Positions 1 through 8,401 of a DNA stretch of 13,750 bases are shown piece after piece. Both the position numbers and the translations under genes were made by a program. Positions within the stretch are counted from its first letter, which is position 1; every line of letters starts with the position of its first letter. Source of the stretch: an uncultured Coriobacteriaceae bacterium (lineage in GTDB: Bacteria; Actinomycetota; Coriobacteriia; Coriobacteriales; Atopobiaceae); contig URWR01000028.1 in assembly GCA_900551595.1 (NCBI GenBank), positions 1-13,750 of the forward strand. The letters are read 5' to 3'. The notes beneath the pieces are model-generated. The model did no database searches and was not told the origin of the DNA. It saw only the letters and a program-made list of their open reading frames with translations.

Positions 1-35
1 TCATGGGAAACGATGCCATTGGAGTAGCCACTAAA

Positions 36-55
36 GGGGTCAGTTAAATGACCCC
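36..55 (-). terminator. Hairpin terminator after the his/HAD gene run
   Basis: A perfect 7-bp inverted repeat, GGGGTCA and TGACCCC, surrounds a six-base loop that contains the stop codon of the HAD gene. On the minus strand the stem is followed by TTTAG, so the U-tract is short. It probably ends the hisF-hisI-hisE-HAD transcript and may also act in the other direction. Confidence 0.55.
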
Positions 56-934
56 AAAGTGCTCTAAGCCTGTAACCACGCCATCGTCGGCAGAAGAATC
101 GGTGATATAGTCTGCTGCGGCTTGTACATTGGGTAATGCATTTCCCATAGCTACGAACGTTTCAACTGCGGGCGCCATAGATAAGTCATTCTCTGAATCG
201 CCAAACGCATAGGTATTGATGCGATTGTCAGAACGGCCAAAATATTCAAGAACCGCTGTAATAGCGGTGCCTTTATCAACTCCCTTGAGGGAAAACTCAT
301 AAACCCCGCCCTGGAGATCGCAAATGGTGAAAAACTTTTCCAGCTCGGGACGAAGCTGATCCAACGTCTCTTGAGACAAACCCATCGCACAGAATTTTGC
401 GAAAGGTGCTCTATGAGCTAGATCTGCCACCTCAGCAATGGACTCTGTAGCATCAGACCCTGGGAACAGCGGAGCAACCCCTGGAGCACATAGCTCAATG
501 CTATGCGTATTGCTTTCCATAAGAACATTCGCACCAGTTTGGGAGAAAAGCTCTAACACCCACATAACAAGTTCTGGGTCGATATGCTCATCACGAATTA
601 TCTCGTTGCCAACAGCGGCATACGCACCAGCACATGCCACAATTCCCGTTGCATGCAACTCACGAAGCGAAGGATAAATCATACAAAGGGGACGACCAGT
701 ACAAATAAAGGAAGCGTGTCCGCGTGCTGTCATACGACGAAAGGCATCGTATACTGCAGGCGTAGGGGCTGCACCAAAGGAGCCTACAACTCCTTCAGCT
801 GAACCACCGCTGGCGAGAGCCTCAAAGTCACGCCATACAAGCGTGCCATCAATATCGAAAAAAGCGACTGCTTTTGATGGATCCAAATAGTGTGCGGATA
901 AACCCGTAGAACGTGTAGAAGCATCCCTTGCCAT
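44..934 (-). CDS. Cof-type HAD-superfamily phosphatase
   Basis: This is a predicted cytosolic phosphatase of 296 residues, a usual length for the Cof/YidA group of HAD hydrolases, which remove phosphate from sugar phosphates or flavin precursors. The substrate cannot be read from sequence. Motif I is visible as DIDGT near residue 27 (nucleophile and acid/base Asp), motif II as FICTGRP near residue 75, the motif III lysine in GVDKGTAI near residue 220, and motif IV as GDSENDLSM near residue 250. The long region between motifs II and III is a C2-type cap. The start at 934 is chosen because AAGGAG lies five bases upstream; an in-frame ATG at 976 has no such site. It follows hisE by 68 bases on the same strand and may be cotranscribed. 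A histidinol-phosphate phosphatase role is possible from context only. Confidence 0.85.
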   Translation of the reverse strand: MARDASTRSTGLSAHYLDPSKAVAFFDIDGTLVWRDFEALASGGSAEGVVGSFGAAPTPAVYDAFRRMTARGHASFICTGRPLCMIYPSLRELHATGIVACAGAYAAVGNEIIRDEHIDPELVMWVLELFSQTGANVLMESNTHSIELCAPGVAPLFPGSDATESIAEVADLAHRAPFAKFCAMGLSQETLDQLRPELEKFFTICDLQGGVYEFSLKGVDKGTAITAVLEYFGRSDNRINTYAFGDSENDLSMAPAVETFVAMGNALPNVQAAADYITDSSADDGVVTGLEHFGVI

Positions 935-1002
935 AAGTACTCCTTCGCATGTGTTAAGCAGTACTATGGTACGCAATTACAGTCGTAAGAGATAGCAAGA
1001 AG

Positions 1003-1320
1003 CTAGTGTCTACGGGCGTCAAGTTCACCGGCAAGCTCGCCGAGCGAAATATCGTATCGCTCCATAACTACCATGAGATGATAGACAAGATCTCCCATTT
1101 CATAACGAATATGGTCATGGTCGCGATCTTTGCACGCCATGATAATCTCGCTCGATTCTTCAGCTAGTTTTTTGAGCAGAGAGTCTTCCTCACCAACAAG
1201 CAAGCGGGCAGTGTAACTCTCCTCAGGCGATGCCTCACGACGGCCATGAATGACTGCTGCAAGCCCCGTAAGGGTTTCTCCGATATTGCCCTCGTGTACG
1301 TTTGCTGTGCGAACTCCCAT
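1003..1320 (-). CDS. hisE: Phosphoribosyl-ATP pyrophosphatase
   Basis: HisE hydrolyses phosphoribosyl-ATP to phosphoribosyl-AMP and pyrophosphate, the second step of histidine synthesis, in the cytosol. The 105-residue length is normal for the stand-alone enzyme. The MazG-like metal-binding helix pattern is visible as KLAEESSEI followed by YEMGDLVYHL, supplying the acidic residues that hold magnesium. GGAGG lies just upstream of the ATG. It sits 46 bases after hisI, and the enzyme acts just before HisI. In many bacteria HisI and HisE are fused; here they are separate genes. Confidence 0.93.
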   Translation of the reverse strand: MGVRTANVHEGNIGETLTGLAAVIHGRREASPEESYTARLLVGEEDSLLKKLAEESSEIIMACKDRDHDHIRYEMGDLVYHLMVVMERYDISLGELAGELDARRH

Positions 1321-1366
1321 ACTTCCTCCGTTATATGCGGTAATTTGCAGCTTCTACTGAATATGT

Positions 1367-1723
1367 TTAGGTGCCCGCGGGATACATAAACTGCTTAAAG
1401 AAACAGCTGCGTGCACCGGTGTGGCAAGCAGGGCCTGGCGAATCTACACGCGCAAGCAGGGTATCTGAATCGCAATCAGCCCATAGCTCCACTAATCTCT
1501 GCATATTACCGCTGGTAGCACCTTTATTCCAAAGCTCTTGTCTACTGCGACTCCAAAACCAGGTTGTGCCTGTCTCAAGCGTAAGGCGAAGCGATTCCGC
1601 GTTCATCCATGCAACCATAAGAACCTCGCCCGTGTCGTACTGTTGCACCACACAAGGTACAAGACCCTTATCGTCAAATGTTACTTGGTCAGGCGAAATA
1701 ATCTCTCTCTTTGGTGTTGCCAC
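1367..1723 (-). CDS. hisI: Phosphoribosyl-AMP cyclohydrolase
   Basis: HisI opens the adenine ring of phosphoribosyl-AMP, the third step of histidine synthesis. The protein has 118 residues, typical of the single-domain enzyme. Family signatures are easy to see: WMNAESL, the block [19 protein letters not shown], the metal-binding ADCDSD, and the C-terminal zinc cysteines in [12 protein letters not shown]. The start is a GTG at 1723 with AGGAG about ten bases upstream. It lies 21 bases after hisF and 46 bases before hisE, so the three genes form one transcript. Confidence 0.94.
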   Translation of the reverse strand: MATPKREIISPDQVTFDDKGLVPCVVQQYDTGEVLMVAWMNAESLRLTLETGTTWFWSRSRQELWNKGATSGNMQRLVELWADCDSDTLLARVDSPGPACHTGARSCFFKQFMYPAGT

Positions 1724-1744
1724 AACAGTGCACTCCTCTCACAC

Positions 1745-2527
1745 TTAAAAATCCAGACGAACTGGAATGCCCTGACTGGCCATGTATTCTTTTACTTGAC
1801 GGATACTAAAAGTACCGAAGTGGAACACACTAGCGGCAAGCACAGCGTCGGCCTCACCTTCCAGAATACCTTCTGCGAAGTGCTCGAGCGTGCCCACACC
1901 ACCCGATGCAATAACCGGAATAGGTACTGCTCGTGCCACAGCACGAGTAAGCGCAAGGTCAAAGCCCTCTTTAGTTCCATCGCGATCCATACTGGTAAGC
2001 AATATTTCACCGGCACCACGTCGCGCGGCTTCCTCCGCCCATGCCACAGCATCAATACCTGTCGGTTCACGTCCACCTGCCAGATATACTTCCCAACGAT
2101 CCGCTCCTGGACGTCCGGGTTCACCTACTCGTTTTGCGTCGATAGCACAGATAACAGCCTGACTGCCAAATGCAGTAGCAGCAGCCGTAATAAGATCTGG
2201 ATTTCGAACAGCGGCTGAGTTTACCGACACCTTGTCTGACCCAGCTGCAATCATCGTGCGGCATCCTGCTACATCGCGAAAGCCACCACCCACGGTAAAT
2301 GGAATGCGTAGTTCAGCAGCTGCTCGACTCGCTAAATCTATGGTAGTGGCACGGTTATCTGACGTTGCCGTGATATCGAGAAACACTACTTCGTCTGCGC
2401 CTTCTCTGTCATAGGCGCGCGCAAGCTCAACCGGATCTCCGGCATCGCGCAAATCCACGAAGTTGACGCCTTTCACAACGCGGCCATCTTTAATATCAAG
2501 ACATGGTATGACGCGCCTCGTAAGCAT
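1745..2527 (-). CDS. hisF: Imidazole glycerol phosphate synthase, cyclase subunit
   Basis: HisF is the cyclase half of the HisFH heterodimer. It uses ammonia delivered by HisH to turn PRFAR into imidazole glycerol phosphate and AICAR. The 260-residue TIM barrel starts [20 protein letters not shown], with the catalytic Asp in LDIKDGR near residue 11 and the second catalytic Asp in CAIDAKR near residue 130. Phosphate-binding glycines appear in TVGGGFR and IASGGVGT. The start at 2527 matches the family start and has AAAGGG upstream; an in-frame ATG at 2563 is less likely. It is the first visible gene of the hisF-hisI-hisE run. HisH and HisA are not in the window. Confidence 0.95.
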   Translation of the reverse strand: MLTRRVIPCLDIKDGRVVKGVNFVDLRDAGDPVELARAYDREGADEVVFLDITATSDNRATTIDLASRAAAELRIPFTVGGGFRDVAGCRTMIAAGSDKVSVNSAAVRNPDLITAAATAFGSQAVICAIDAKRVGEPGRPGADRWEVYLAGGREPTGIDAVAWAEEAARRGAGEILLTSMDRDGTKEGFDLALTRAVARAVPIPVIASGGVGTLEHFAEGILEGEADAVLAASVFHFGTFSIRQVKEYMASQGIPVRLDF

Positions 2528-2759
2528 ACAGACCCTTTCGCATGAGATTGAATATAAGGCCAATCATACCGTGGAGATCCAGCGAGAAGACCGAAGAGCA
2601 GTGACACGCACCCAGTTATTAACAGACTAGGTAAATACTGCTGGCACTGAAGACAGCATCAGCTGCATCGAAGTCACCAAAATCCTCAACGAGGTTGTAA
2701 GATCTGGAACAGTAAGGGAATATCCATTTCAATTGGTAAACCCTCTAAGGAGGTCAGGT

Positions 2760-3431
2760 ATGGATTCCTCTTCACGTAACGCTGGCACTACTCTCCTTGA
2801 TGCCTTGAAAAAGCGGTTTGCCTGCAAACGCTATAACCCCGAAGAGCACATTTCAGACGAGGCTTTTAATACTATCCTCGAAGCAGGTCGACTCTCTCCT
2901 AGCTCTTTTGGCTTGGAACCATGGAAGTTTTTAGTTATTGAAAACAAGGAACTGCTCGCAGAGATTTTGGCAGCATCCTGGGGTGCCAAGAAGAACGCAG
3001 ATCGTACAATCGTTATCTTAGCCAAACGCGGTGTCACCATTGAAAGTGACTGGTTCTACAACATTAATCAGCACGTTAAAGGCATGACAGACGCCGATAT
3101 CGAGACGCTCAAAGAGCATTTCAACTCATTCCAACAAAATGATCTTCATGTTTTGGATAGCGAGCGCACACTCTTTGATTGGGCAAGCAAGCAAACGTAT
3201 ATTGTGCTTGCTAATATGCTCACCGCAGCAGCAGTTATGGGTATCGACGCCACCCCTATTGAGGGATACAACCGTGAAGCCTTAACCAAGGTGCTTGTTG
3301 ACCATCAGTTGTTTGATCCTGAGCAATGGGGTGTGTCAATCTTAGTTCAGTTTGGCGTGCACGATCCGAGCCACCGCCCGCATCCTAAGATGCGTCGACC
3401 AATGAATGAGGTTGTGGAATACGTTAAATAG
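2760..3431 (+). CDS. Nitroreductase-family FMN oxidoreductase
   Basis: This is a predicted NAD(P)H-dependent flavin reductase of 223 residues, a normal length for the NfsB-like nitroreductase family. Members reduce nitro compounds, quinones or enones; the natural substrate is unknown here. The N-terminal FMN phosphate-binding region is visible as KKRFACKRYNP, followed by SPSSFGLEPWKFLVIEN near residues 40-57, a family hallmark. WGVSILVQFG near the C-terminus matches the last strand that lines the flavin. The ATG at 2760 has a strong AAGGAGGT upstream; an in-frame start at 2733 lies upstream of that site and is rejected. It converges with the aldo/keto reductase gene, with 26 bases between the stops. 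Confidence 0.88.
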   Translation: MDSSSRNAGTTLLDALKKRFACKRYNPEEHISDEAFNTILEAGRLSPSSFGLEPWKFLVIENKELLAEILAASWGAKKNADRTIVILAKRGVTIESDWFYNINQHVKGMTDADIETLKEHFNSFQQNDLHVLDSERTLFDWASKQTYIVLANMLTAAAVMGIDATPIEGYNREALTKVLVDHQLFDPEQWGVSILVQFGVHDPSHRPHPKMRRPMNEVVEYVK

Positions 3432-3457
3432 TCGGAACAGTTAATGCGCGCGGTCTG

Positions 3458-4648
3458 TTATTGCCTTTTACGTTGAGCAAACCGCGCCAGCGCCCAACCG
3501 ATCGGTCCAGGTTGAAAGCGATGTCCTACCTCAACCAGACGCGCAGGGATATCGATATGCTGTGGACATTTGCGAGCGCAGGCACCACAGTGAATACAAT
3601 TGCTCACAAGTTTGGGCTGTGTAGTGCGGATAGCACTTGCAGTGAAATATTGGCTTACCCCGGTAAACCATCCATATGCAAAGCTTGCATTGTACGCAGC
3701 AAAGCATCCGGGAATATTGATTCCCTGAGGACACGGCATGCAATAGTTACATCCTGTGCAAGGTACTCGATTACTGAGTTCAAACACCTCTCGAACACGC
3801 TCGATAACCGCATGATCCTGTGGGGTAAATGAGTCTGGCAGTGCATGATCGGCAAGGGTTGCATTCTCATCAAGCTGAGCGATGGTATTCATACCAGAAA
3901 GCACCATCGTCACCTCTGGGTGATTCCACACCCAGGAAAGCCCCCATGCAGCCGGCGTTGCAAGCTGAGGCGTAGCAGCTTTCTCGAAAATACTTGCAGC
4001 ATTTTGGGGCAGCTTATCCGCTAGACGTCCACCGAGAAGCGGTTCCATAATAAACACGGCAAGCCCACGTTCTGCCGCAGCTTTAAGACCTGCTGTACCA
4101 GCCTGGTAATTCTCGCCAACGTAGTTGTATTGAATCTGACAAAAGTCCCAATCATAGGCATCGAGCAAGACGGGGAAATCGCCCCTACTACCGTGATACG
4201 AAAAGCCAATCTGTTTAATCCGTCCAGCTGCTTTTTGTTGCGCAATCCACGACTCAATACCCAGCTCACACAAACGTTTCCATTGAGCAGGACTTGTTAC
4301 ATTGTGTATGAGATAGTAATCCACGTAGCTCGTGCGAAGTCTTCTAAGCTGTTCAGAAAAGAACTTGTCAAAGTCTTCTTGAGAGTGGCAGGAACCATGT
4401 GGCAGTTTTGTAGCAATAAAGACCTGGTCACGTATGCCAAGCTCTCCTAACGCCGAACCAACAGCCACCTCATTACCGGGGTATAGATAGGCAGTGTCAA
4501 AATAATTGATACCCAACTCATATGCATGAGCAATGAGAGCTCGCGCTTGCTTATGGTCAGGATGTCCTGGAGGACCTGGGAAACGCATGCAGCCCAAACC
4601 AAGCGCAGAGATTTTCTCACCATTGCGTGGGTTTATCCGGTACTGCAT
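3458..4648 (-). CDS. Aldo/keto reductase with C-terminal 4Fe-4S ferredoxin domain
   Basis: This is a predicted cytosolic oxidoreductase of 396 residues (COG1453 type), an aldo/keto reductase barrel fused to an iron-sulfur tail. Barrel residues visible are the Asp and catalytic Tyr in FDTAYLYPGNE, the Lys in ATKLPHG and the His in YYLIHN. The tail carries CxxCxxCxxxC at residue 297 (CTGCNYCMPC) and CxxCxxCxxxC at residue 351 (CIHCGACARKCP), enough for two 4Fe-4S clusters. Such proteins are common in anaerobes; the substrate is not known. The start at 4648 has AGGAG six bases upstream and matches the usual family start; an in-frame ATG 48 bases upstream is rejected. Convergent with the nitroreductase gene. 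Confidence 0.9.
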   Translation of the reverse strand: MQYRINPRNGEKISALGLGCMRFPGPPGHPDHKQARALIAHAYELGINYFDTAYLYPGNEVAVGSALGELGIRDQVFIATKLPHGSCHSQEDFDKFFSEQLRRLRTSYVDYYLIHNVTSPAQWKRLCELGIESWIAQQKAAGRIKQIGFSYHGSRGDFPVLLDAYDWDFCQIQYNYVGENYQAGTAGLKAAAERGLAVFIMEPLLGGRLADKLPQNAASIFEKAATPQLATPAAWGLSWVWNHPEVTMVLSGMNTIAQLDENATLADHALPDSFTPQDHAVIERVREVFELSNRVPCTGCNYCMPCPQGINIPGCFAAYNASFAYGWFTGVSQYFTASAIRTTQPKLVSNCIHCGACARKCPQHIDIPARLVEVGHRFQPGPIGWALARFAQRKRQ

Positions 4649-4822
4649 GAAAAACTCCTGTTCAGAAGTATGGATTGTCCATTTTGGGAGCAACATTAAA
4701 TTATCGCTGCATCACAAATTGTTTTATCCGTGACCTGTATTTGCTCCTGTTTTGATAGTACACAGTTTATTTTTGGATAATCTCATCTCAAGTGAATTCG
4801 CATACCCTCATTTTTTTCGGTA

Positions 4823-5536
4823 CTAGATAAAGGCAAGAGCAACAGCAACTACAACATGGGGAAGCATATTTGCGGTATTAAAGGTACGCTCATAGACAAG
4901 GTTGACGCCCACGCAGAAGATAAGAATCGATCCCACCACAGAAAGATTCGCGAGAGCAACATCGGTCATGATGGGCTCTATAGCACGTGCAAGTAAGGTT
5001 ATAGAACCTTGCAAAATTCCAACAGGAATAGCTGAAAACAGGCATCCAACACCCATAGATGCAGTCATTGCGGCAATTATCAGTGCGTCAAGCACACCTT
5101 TAAGAGCAAGGGTAGACCAGTCGCCAAGAATGCCGTCTTGAATAGAACCCACAACTGCCATTGCCCCAATACACACGGTAAAAGTAGCTGTTAGAAAAGC
5201 ATCGAGAAAACGTTTGTTTTCTGTATTGCCGGAAACGCGACGCAACCATACCCCAAAGCGCTCAAGTGCACCGTTGATATTGAGAAGCTCACCTATAAGC
5301 GTGCCAAGCGCAAGAGCTGCAACAACAAGCATTGTTCCACCAGAAACGAGCTCTCCATTATTTATGGAGAGCATGCCTTGTAGTGCACCAGCAAGGCCAA
5401 TGAAGATAACACTTACTCCCGTTGCTTTAAGCAAGCCCTCTTGCACATGAGGCGCGATAAGACGACCATCAAAAAGACCTACTGCCCCACCTACCAAGAT
5501 AAGCACAACATTGAGAAGTGTTCCTAAACCGATCAT
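4823..5536 (-). CDS. DUF554 family integral membrane protein
   Basis: This is a 237-residue inner-membrane protein of the DUF554 (YdfK/YqgA-like) family, of unknown function. It starts MIGLGTLLNVVLILVGGAVG and carries about six to seven hydrophobic stretches, with glycine-rich turns such as GMLSINNGELVSGG and ALGTLIGELLNI that are typical of the family. Another family marker is VCIGAMAVVGSIQDG. The ATG at 5536 is chosen by homology to the family start, but the best AAGGAG is 14 bases upstream and instead fits an out-of-frame ATG at 5547 that opens a four-codon leader. Upstream in-frame codons to 5572 lack a ribosome site. It is divergent from the surface-protein gene at 5699. Confidence 0.85.
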   Translation of the reverse strand: MIGLGTLLNVVLILVGGAVGLFDGRLIAPHVQEGLLKATGVSVIFIGLAGALQGMLSINNGELVSGGTMLVVAALALGTLIGELLNINGALERFGVWLRRVSGNTENKRFLDAFLTATFTVCIGAMAVVGSIQDGILGDWSTLALKGVLDALIIAAMTASMGVGCLFSAIPVGILQGSITLLARAIEPIMTDVALANLSVVGSILIFCVGVNLVYERTFNTANMLPHVVVAVALAFI

Positions 5537-5547
5537 ACGTATCGCAT
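5533..5547 (-). other. Possible four-codon leader ORF coupled to DUF554 gene
   Basis: An ATG at 5547 sits at ideal distance from AAAGGAG and encodes Met-Arg-Tyr-Val before a TGA. The TGA overlaps the DUF554 start codon as ATGA. Ribosomes ending here could restart on the DUF554 ATG. It is seen directly in sequence, but translation is inferred. Confidence 0.35.
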
Positions 5548-5698
5548 GTTCTCCTTTGGTGTAAAGCATCACATCATGTGCAGGACAAATCTTTTTTCAC
5601 GCTACCAAAAACACTATATCAGCGTAAACACGGTTCCTAGGATGAGGGTGTCGAGAAACGCTTCCCATAACAGGAATTCTGACGAAAGGATGCTCCTC

Positions 5699-6463
5699 AT
5701 GAAAAACCTCCTTGACCAGCTAAAGACACATAAGAAACAAGCCATCGCGACGGGAGCTGGAATAATCGGCTTATGCTTGGCGTTAGTGTTAATTGTTGTT
5801 GGCTTCCCCGCAATGCCAGATACAGGAACAGACAATAACTGGAATCAAAATGCCCTTGAAGCTACAACAAGTACTGACTCAGACAACAATAAAGACCAGG
5901 TAACAACTAAAAACGATCAACAAAAAGAGAAGACCTTGGGTAGCGCTGAAAACAATAAAGACAAACAAGCTACTTCCGCCGCTTCCTCTCATTCGTCAAA
6001 CAGCAAACAGGATGGTTCATCGTCTAACAAGCAAAGCTCAACAAACAAAAAAGCAGCAGGTACTTCCGCAAGCAAGAGCGATGATTCAAATAATACTGGG
6101 AACAGCTCTCATACGCATACATGGCAAGATCACACGGCCTCCAGACAAGTGTGGGTATCCAATATGGTTACGGTGCCCGACTACGAAACACAAACCATTC
6201 GAGGAGGTCAGCTCTATACACAGCATTCCGATGGAAATTGGTACAGCGATGGAGAGACATACTGGTTCTATACAGATGCAGACTATGACGCGTTCAAGAG
6301 CCTCATTATCGAGAAAATGCGAAACGAAGGATATATTGGCAACTACGTAAACCGCAGCAAAACCGAGAAAGTCCAGGTTGGATCCCACCAGGAAGATCAC
6401 GGCTCATATAAAACAGAAACCTACGTGGACTACCAATATTGTGCTTGTGGCGCTAAGAAGTAG
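5699..6463 (+). CDS. Membrane-anchored surface protein with Ser/Asn-rich linker and His/Cys C-terminal domain
   Basis: This is an unrecognised 254-residue protein. Residues 1-15 are basic, and residues 18-38 form one membrane segment (GIIGLCLALVLIVVGF), so the rest is probably outside the cell. Residues 45-140 are low-complexity Ser, Asn, Lys, Thr and Gln, a flexible wall-spanning linker. The C-terminal 115 residues are ordered: HTHTWQDH begins the domain and YCACGAKK ends it. This His-x-His plus Cys-x-Cys layout recurs in Gram-positive surface proteins, and I infer metal binding, probably zinc. The start at 5699 has AAAGG nine bases upstream; in-frame ATGs upstream to 5546 lack a ribosome site. 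It lies 105 bases before the M18 peptidase gene. Confidence 0.75.
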   Translation: MKNLLDQLKTHKKQAIATGAGIIGLCLALVLIVVGFPAMPDTGTDNNWNQNALEATTSTDSDNNKDQVTTKNDQQKEKTLGSAENNKDKQATSAASSHSSNSKQDGSSSNKQSSTNKKAAGTSASKSDDSNNTGNSSHTHTWQDHTASRQVWVSNMVTVPDYETQTIRGGQLYTQHSDGNWYSDGETYWFYTDADYDAFKSLIIEKMRNEGYIGNYVNRSKTEKVQVGSHQEDHGSYKTETYVDYQYCACGAKK

Positions 6464-6568
6464 AAACCAGCGACACAGAGTCCAACACAGAGCCATGCTA
6501 CTATCTCCCTTAGATCTTAATCGGATTACTGGCGGGAGTTCTCCCATACAAAATAAGAGAGGTATGCC

Positions 6569-7960
6569 ATGGAGCGTCCGAACGCTTGGAAGTCCTACGA
6601 CCAAGATGAACTTGAAAAACTTGAACAGATTTGCGCAGATTATCGCGCGTTTATCAGCGAAAATAAAACTGAACGCGAGTGTGCGCAAGCCACAGTAAAG
6701 CTCGCTGAGGACGCAGGATATGTCAATCTTGAAACAGTTGTCGCTGAGGGACGTAAGCTTTCTGCCGGCGATAAGGTCTATGCTGTTAACCACAAAAAGA
6801 CAGTAATGCTCGTAAATCTGGGCACCAAGCCCCTTGAGGAAGGCATGAATATCTTGGGAGCTCACATTGACTCCCCTCGCCTCGACATAAAGCAGAATCC
6901 GCTCTATGAGGCTGGCGACATGGCCTACCTGGACACACATTACTACGGCGGCGTAAAAGCCTATCACTGGGTAGCAACGCCTCTCGCCTTGCATGGTGTG
7001 GTATGCAAAAAGGATGGCACCACGGTGGATGTTTGCGTGGGAGAAGATGCTTCCGATCCTGTCTTCTGTGTTTCTGATTTGCTTATTCATCTCGCCGGCG
7101 ATCAGATGAAGAAACCTGCAAGCGAAGCAGTTGATCACGAGAACCTTGACGTTATTGTGGGAGGTCGTCCTGTCACAATTGAAGAGGGAGACGAAGAAAA
7201 AGAGCCTGTCAAAAAGCTCTTCCTAGATCTTCTCAAAGAGAAGTACGACATCGACGAAGAAGATTTCTTGTCCGCTGAAATTGAGGTAGTACCCGCAGGC
7301 GCTGCTCGTGAGATGGGCCTCGATCGATCGATGATTTTGGGCTACGGCCAAGACGACCGTGTCTGCGCATACACCTCGCTTGCTGCACAACTTGCAGTTC
7401 CTGAGGTTGAGCGCACCTCCGTTACCCTTCTTGTGGATAAAGAGGAAATTGGCTCTGTAGGTGCCACTGGCATGACAAGCCGTTTCTTTGAGAACTCTAT
7501 CGCTGAGATTATGGAACTTGCTGGCGAAGGCGGCACTCTTAAGCTGCGCCGAGCTCTGGCACATTCACGCATGCTCTCCTCTGACGTATCTGCTGGTTTT
7601 GACACGCTCTATGCAGATCGCTTTGAGAAGAAAAATGCCGCCATTATGGGGCATGGTCTCTGCTTTAACAAATTTACCGGCTCGCGCGGTAAAGCCGGAT
7701 CAAACGATGCCGATGCAGAATATCTTGCTGAGATTCGCGACATTATGGATGAAGCTGACGTTTCCTTCCAAACCTGCGAACTCGGTCGCATTGGCGCAGG
7801 TGGCGGCGGCACCATTGCCTTCATTCTTGCCGAATATGATATGAATGTTGTAGATGCCGGCGTAGCCGTTCTCTCTATGCACTCACTGTGGGAAGTTTCC
7901 AACAAAGCCGACATTTACGAAGCTTATAAGGGATACTGCGCATTCATTAAGCGCTCATAG
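6569..7960 (+). CDS. M18 family aminopeptidase
   Basis: This is a zinc metallo-aminopeptidase of the M18 family (aspartyl aminopeptidase / ApeA-like), which removes N-terminal residues, often acidic ones, from cytosolic peptides. The 463-residue length is normal. Metal and catalytic motifs are visible: GAHIDSPRLD at residues 97-106 (His ligand and Asp), GYGQDDRVCAYTSL near 255 (bridging Asp), DKEEIGSVGATGM near 290 (catalytic Glu and Glu ligand), SSDVSAGFD near 340 (Asp ligand) and VLSMHSLWEVS near 435 (His ligand). GAGAGG lies six bases upstream of the ATG at 6569. A strong terminator starts 29 bases after the stop. It is likely in the same transcript as, or just downstream of, the surface-protein gene. 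Confidence 0.93.
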   Translation: MERPNAWKSYDQDELEKLEQICADYRAFISENKTERECAQATVKLAEDAGYVNLETVVAEGRKLSAGDKVYAVNHKKTVMLVNLGTKPLEEGMNILGAHIDSPRLDIKQNPLYEAGDMAYLDTHYYGGVKAYHWVATPLALHGVVCKKDGTTVDVCVGEDASDPVFCVSDLLIHLAGDQMKKPASEAVDHENLDVIVGGRPVTIEEGDEEKEPVKKLFLDLLKEKYDIDEEDFLSAEIEVVPAGAAREMGLDRSMILGYGQDDRVCAYTSLAAQLAVPEVERTSVTLLVDKEEIGSVGATGMTSRFFENSIAEIMELAGEGGTLKLRRALAHSRMLSSDVSAGFDTLYADRFEKKNAAIMGHGLCFNKFTGSRGKAGSNDADAEYLAEIRDIMDEADVSFQTCELGRIGAGGGGTIAFILAEYDMNVVDAGVAVLSMHSLWEVSNKADIYEAYKGYCAFIKRS

Positions 7961-7988
7961 CGCAAAATAGACCAGCACACGCTTTTTA

Positions 7989-8026
7989 GGGACCCAAACT
8001 CCTTGTTGGAATTTGGGTCCCCTTTT
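7989..8026 (+). terminator. Rho-independent terminator of the M18 peptidase gene
   Basis: A perfect 10-bp inverted repeat, GGGACCCAAA and TTTGGGTCCC, flanks a 13-base loop and is followed by CTTTTTA. It starts 29 bases after the peptidase stop codon. Confidence 0.9.
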
Positions 8027-8142
8027 TATAGAGCGCCTGCTTGGTGCATCAGAGTCTATGAGCAGGGCAATCACCAAATAGGAAAATCGATCTGTTATTG
8101 CTCTAATCGCTGGGGAGACAGACGCTAATCCTGACTCATATC

Positions 8143-8239
8143 CCCAACGGTTTGATTACCAGTCAGAATGCCACTGCTCCAAAACCGAATGAATCGAACG
8201 TTCATTATCGATTTTGGAGACCGAAGCTCTACCGTTGGG
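8143..8239 (-). ncRNA. Solitary degenerate CRISPR repeat inside a nested inverted repeat
   Basis: Positions 8154-8185 match the CRISPR repeat of the array at 13605 at 27 of 32 bases, in the same orientation, but no second repeat is adjacent. The unit is enclosed by a 9-bp perfect inverted repeat (8143-8151 with 8231-8239, CCCAACGGT/ACCGTTGGG). An inner hairpin pairs CTCCAAAA (8177-8184) with TTTTGGAG (8212-8219) and continues inward through CGA and ATGAA/TTCAT. On the minus strand it would be a crRNA-like RNA: 26 bases of guide-like sequence (8186-8211), then a repeat-like segment. That segment pairs with the tracrRNA anti-repeat, including an uninterrupted 10-bp block that the array repeat does not offer. 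Candidates are a scaRNA-like regulator, an RNA anti-CRISPR (solitary repeat unit), or a fossil repeat. No convincing promoter was found. Strand is inferred from pairing. Confidence 0.55.
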
Positions 8240-8345
8240 CTAACAACCTATGTAAGCAAGAAGCGTTGCGTATCTACATCCAGAAGGCCGTTTTCTGGAC
8301 GGCAAACCAATCCTCCCACGGGATATGTTGACTCGGATTGGGTAT

Positions 8346-8401
8346 AAAAAATATGAAATGAGGTACGCCCAGACTTCGACGTCGGGAAACGACCTCATTT
8401 C
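8346..8401 (-). terminator. Long hairpin, terminator-like, after the gene fragment
   Basis: Positions 8355-8364 and 8392-8401 form a perfect 10-bp stem (GAAATGAGGT / ACCTCATTTC). Inside it, CCCAGAC pairs with GTCGGG around one bulged base. On the minus strand the stem is followed by CATATTTTTT, a usable U-tract. The stop codon of the fragment at 8395-8532 lies inside the stem, so this is probably the old terminator of that gene. Confidence 0.6.

Noticed and set aside
1538..2218. 226-codon plus-strand open frame
   Set aside because: It lies opposite hisI and hisF, has no ribosome site, and its peptide is Ser/Thr/Cys/His-rich as expected of an antisense shadow.
2628..2759. Open frame continuing upstream of the nitroreductase start
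   Set aside because: It has no ribosome site of its own, and the strong AAGGAGGT sits just before the ATG at 2760.
6404..7138. 244-codon minus-strand open frame
   Set aside because: It is antisense to the M18 peptidase gene, which has all its catalytic motifs.
8154..8240. Reading the solitary repeat as the end of a second array
   Set aside because: No second repeat is found 60-70 bases to either side; the flanks instead form inverted repeats.
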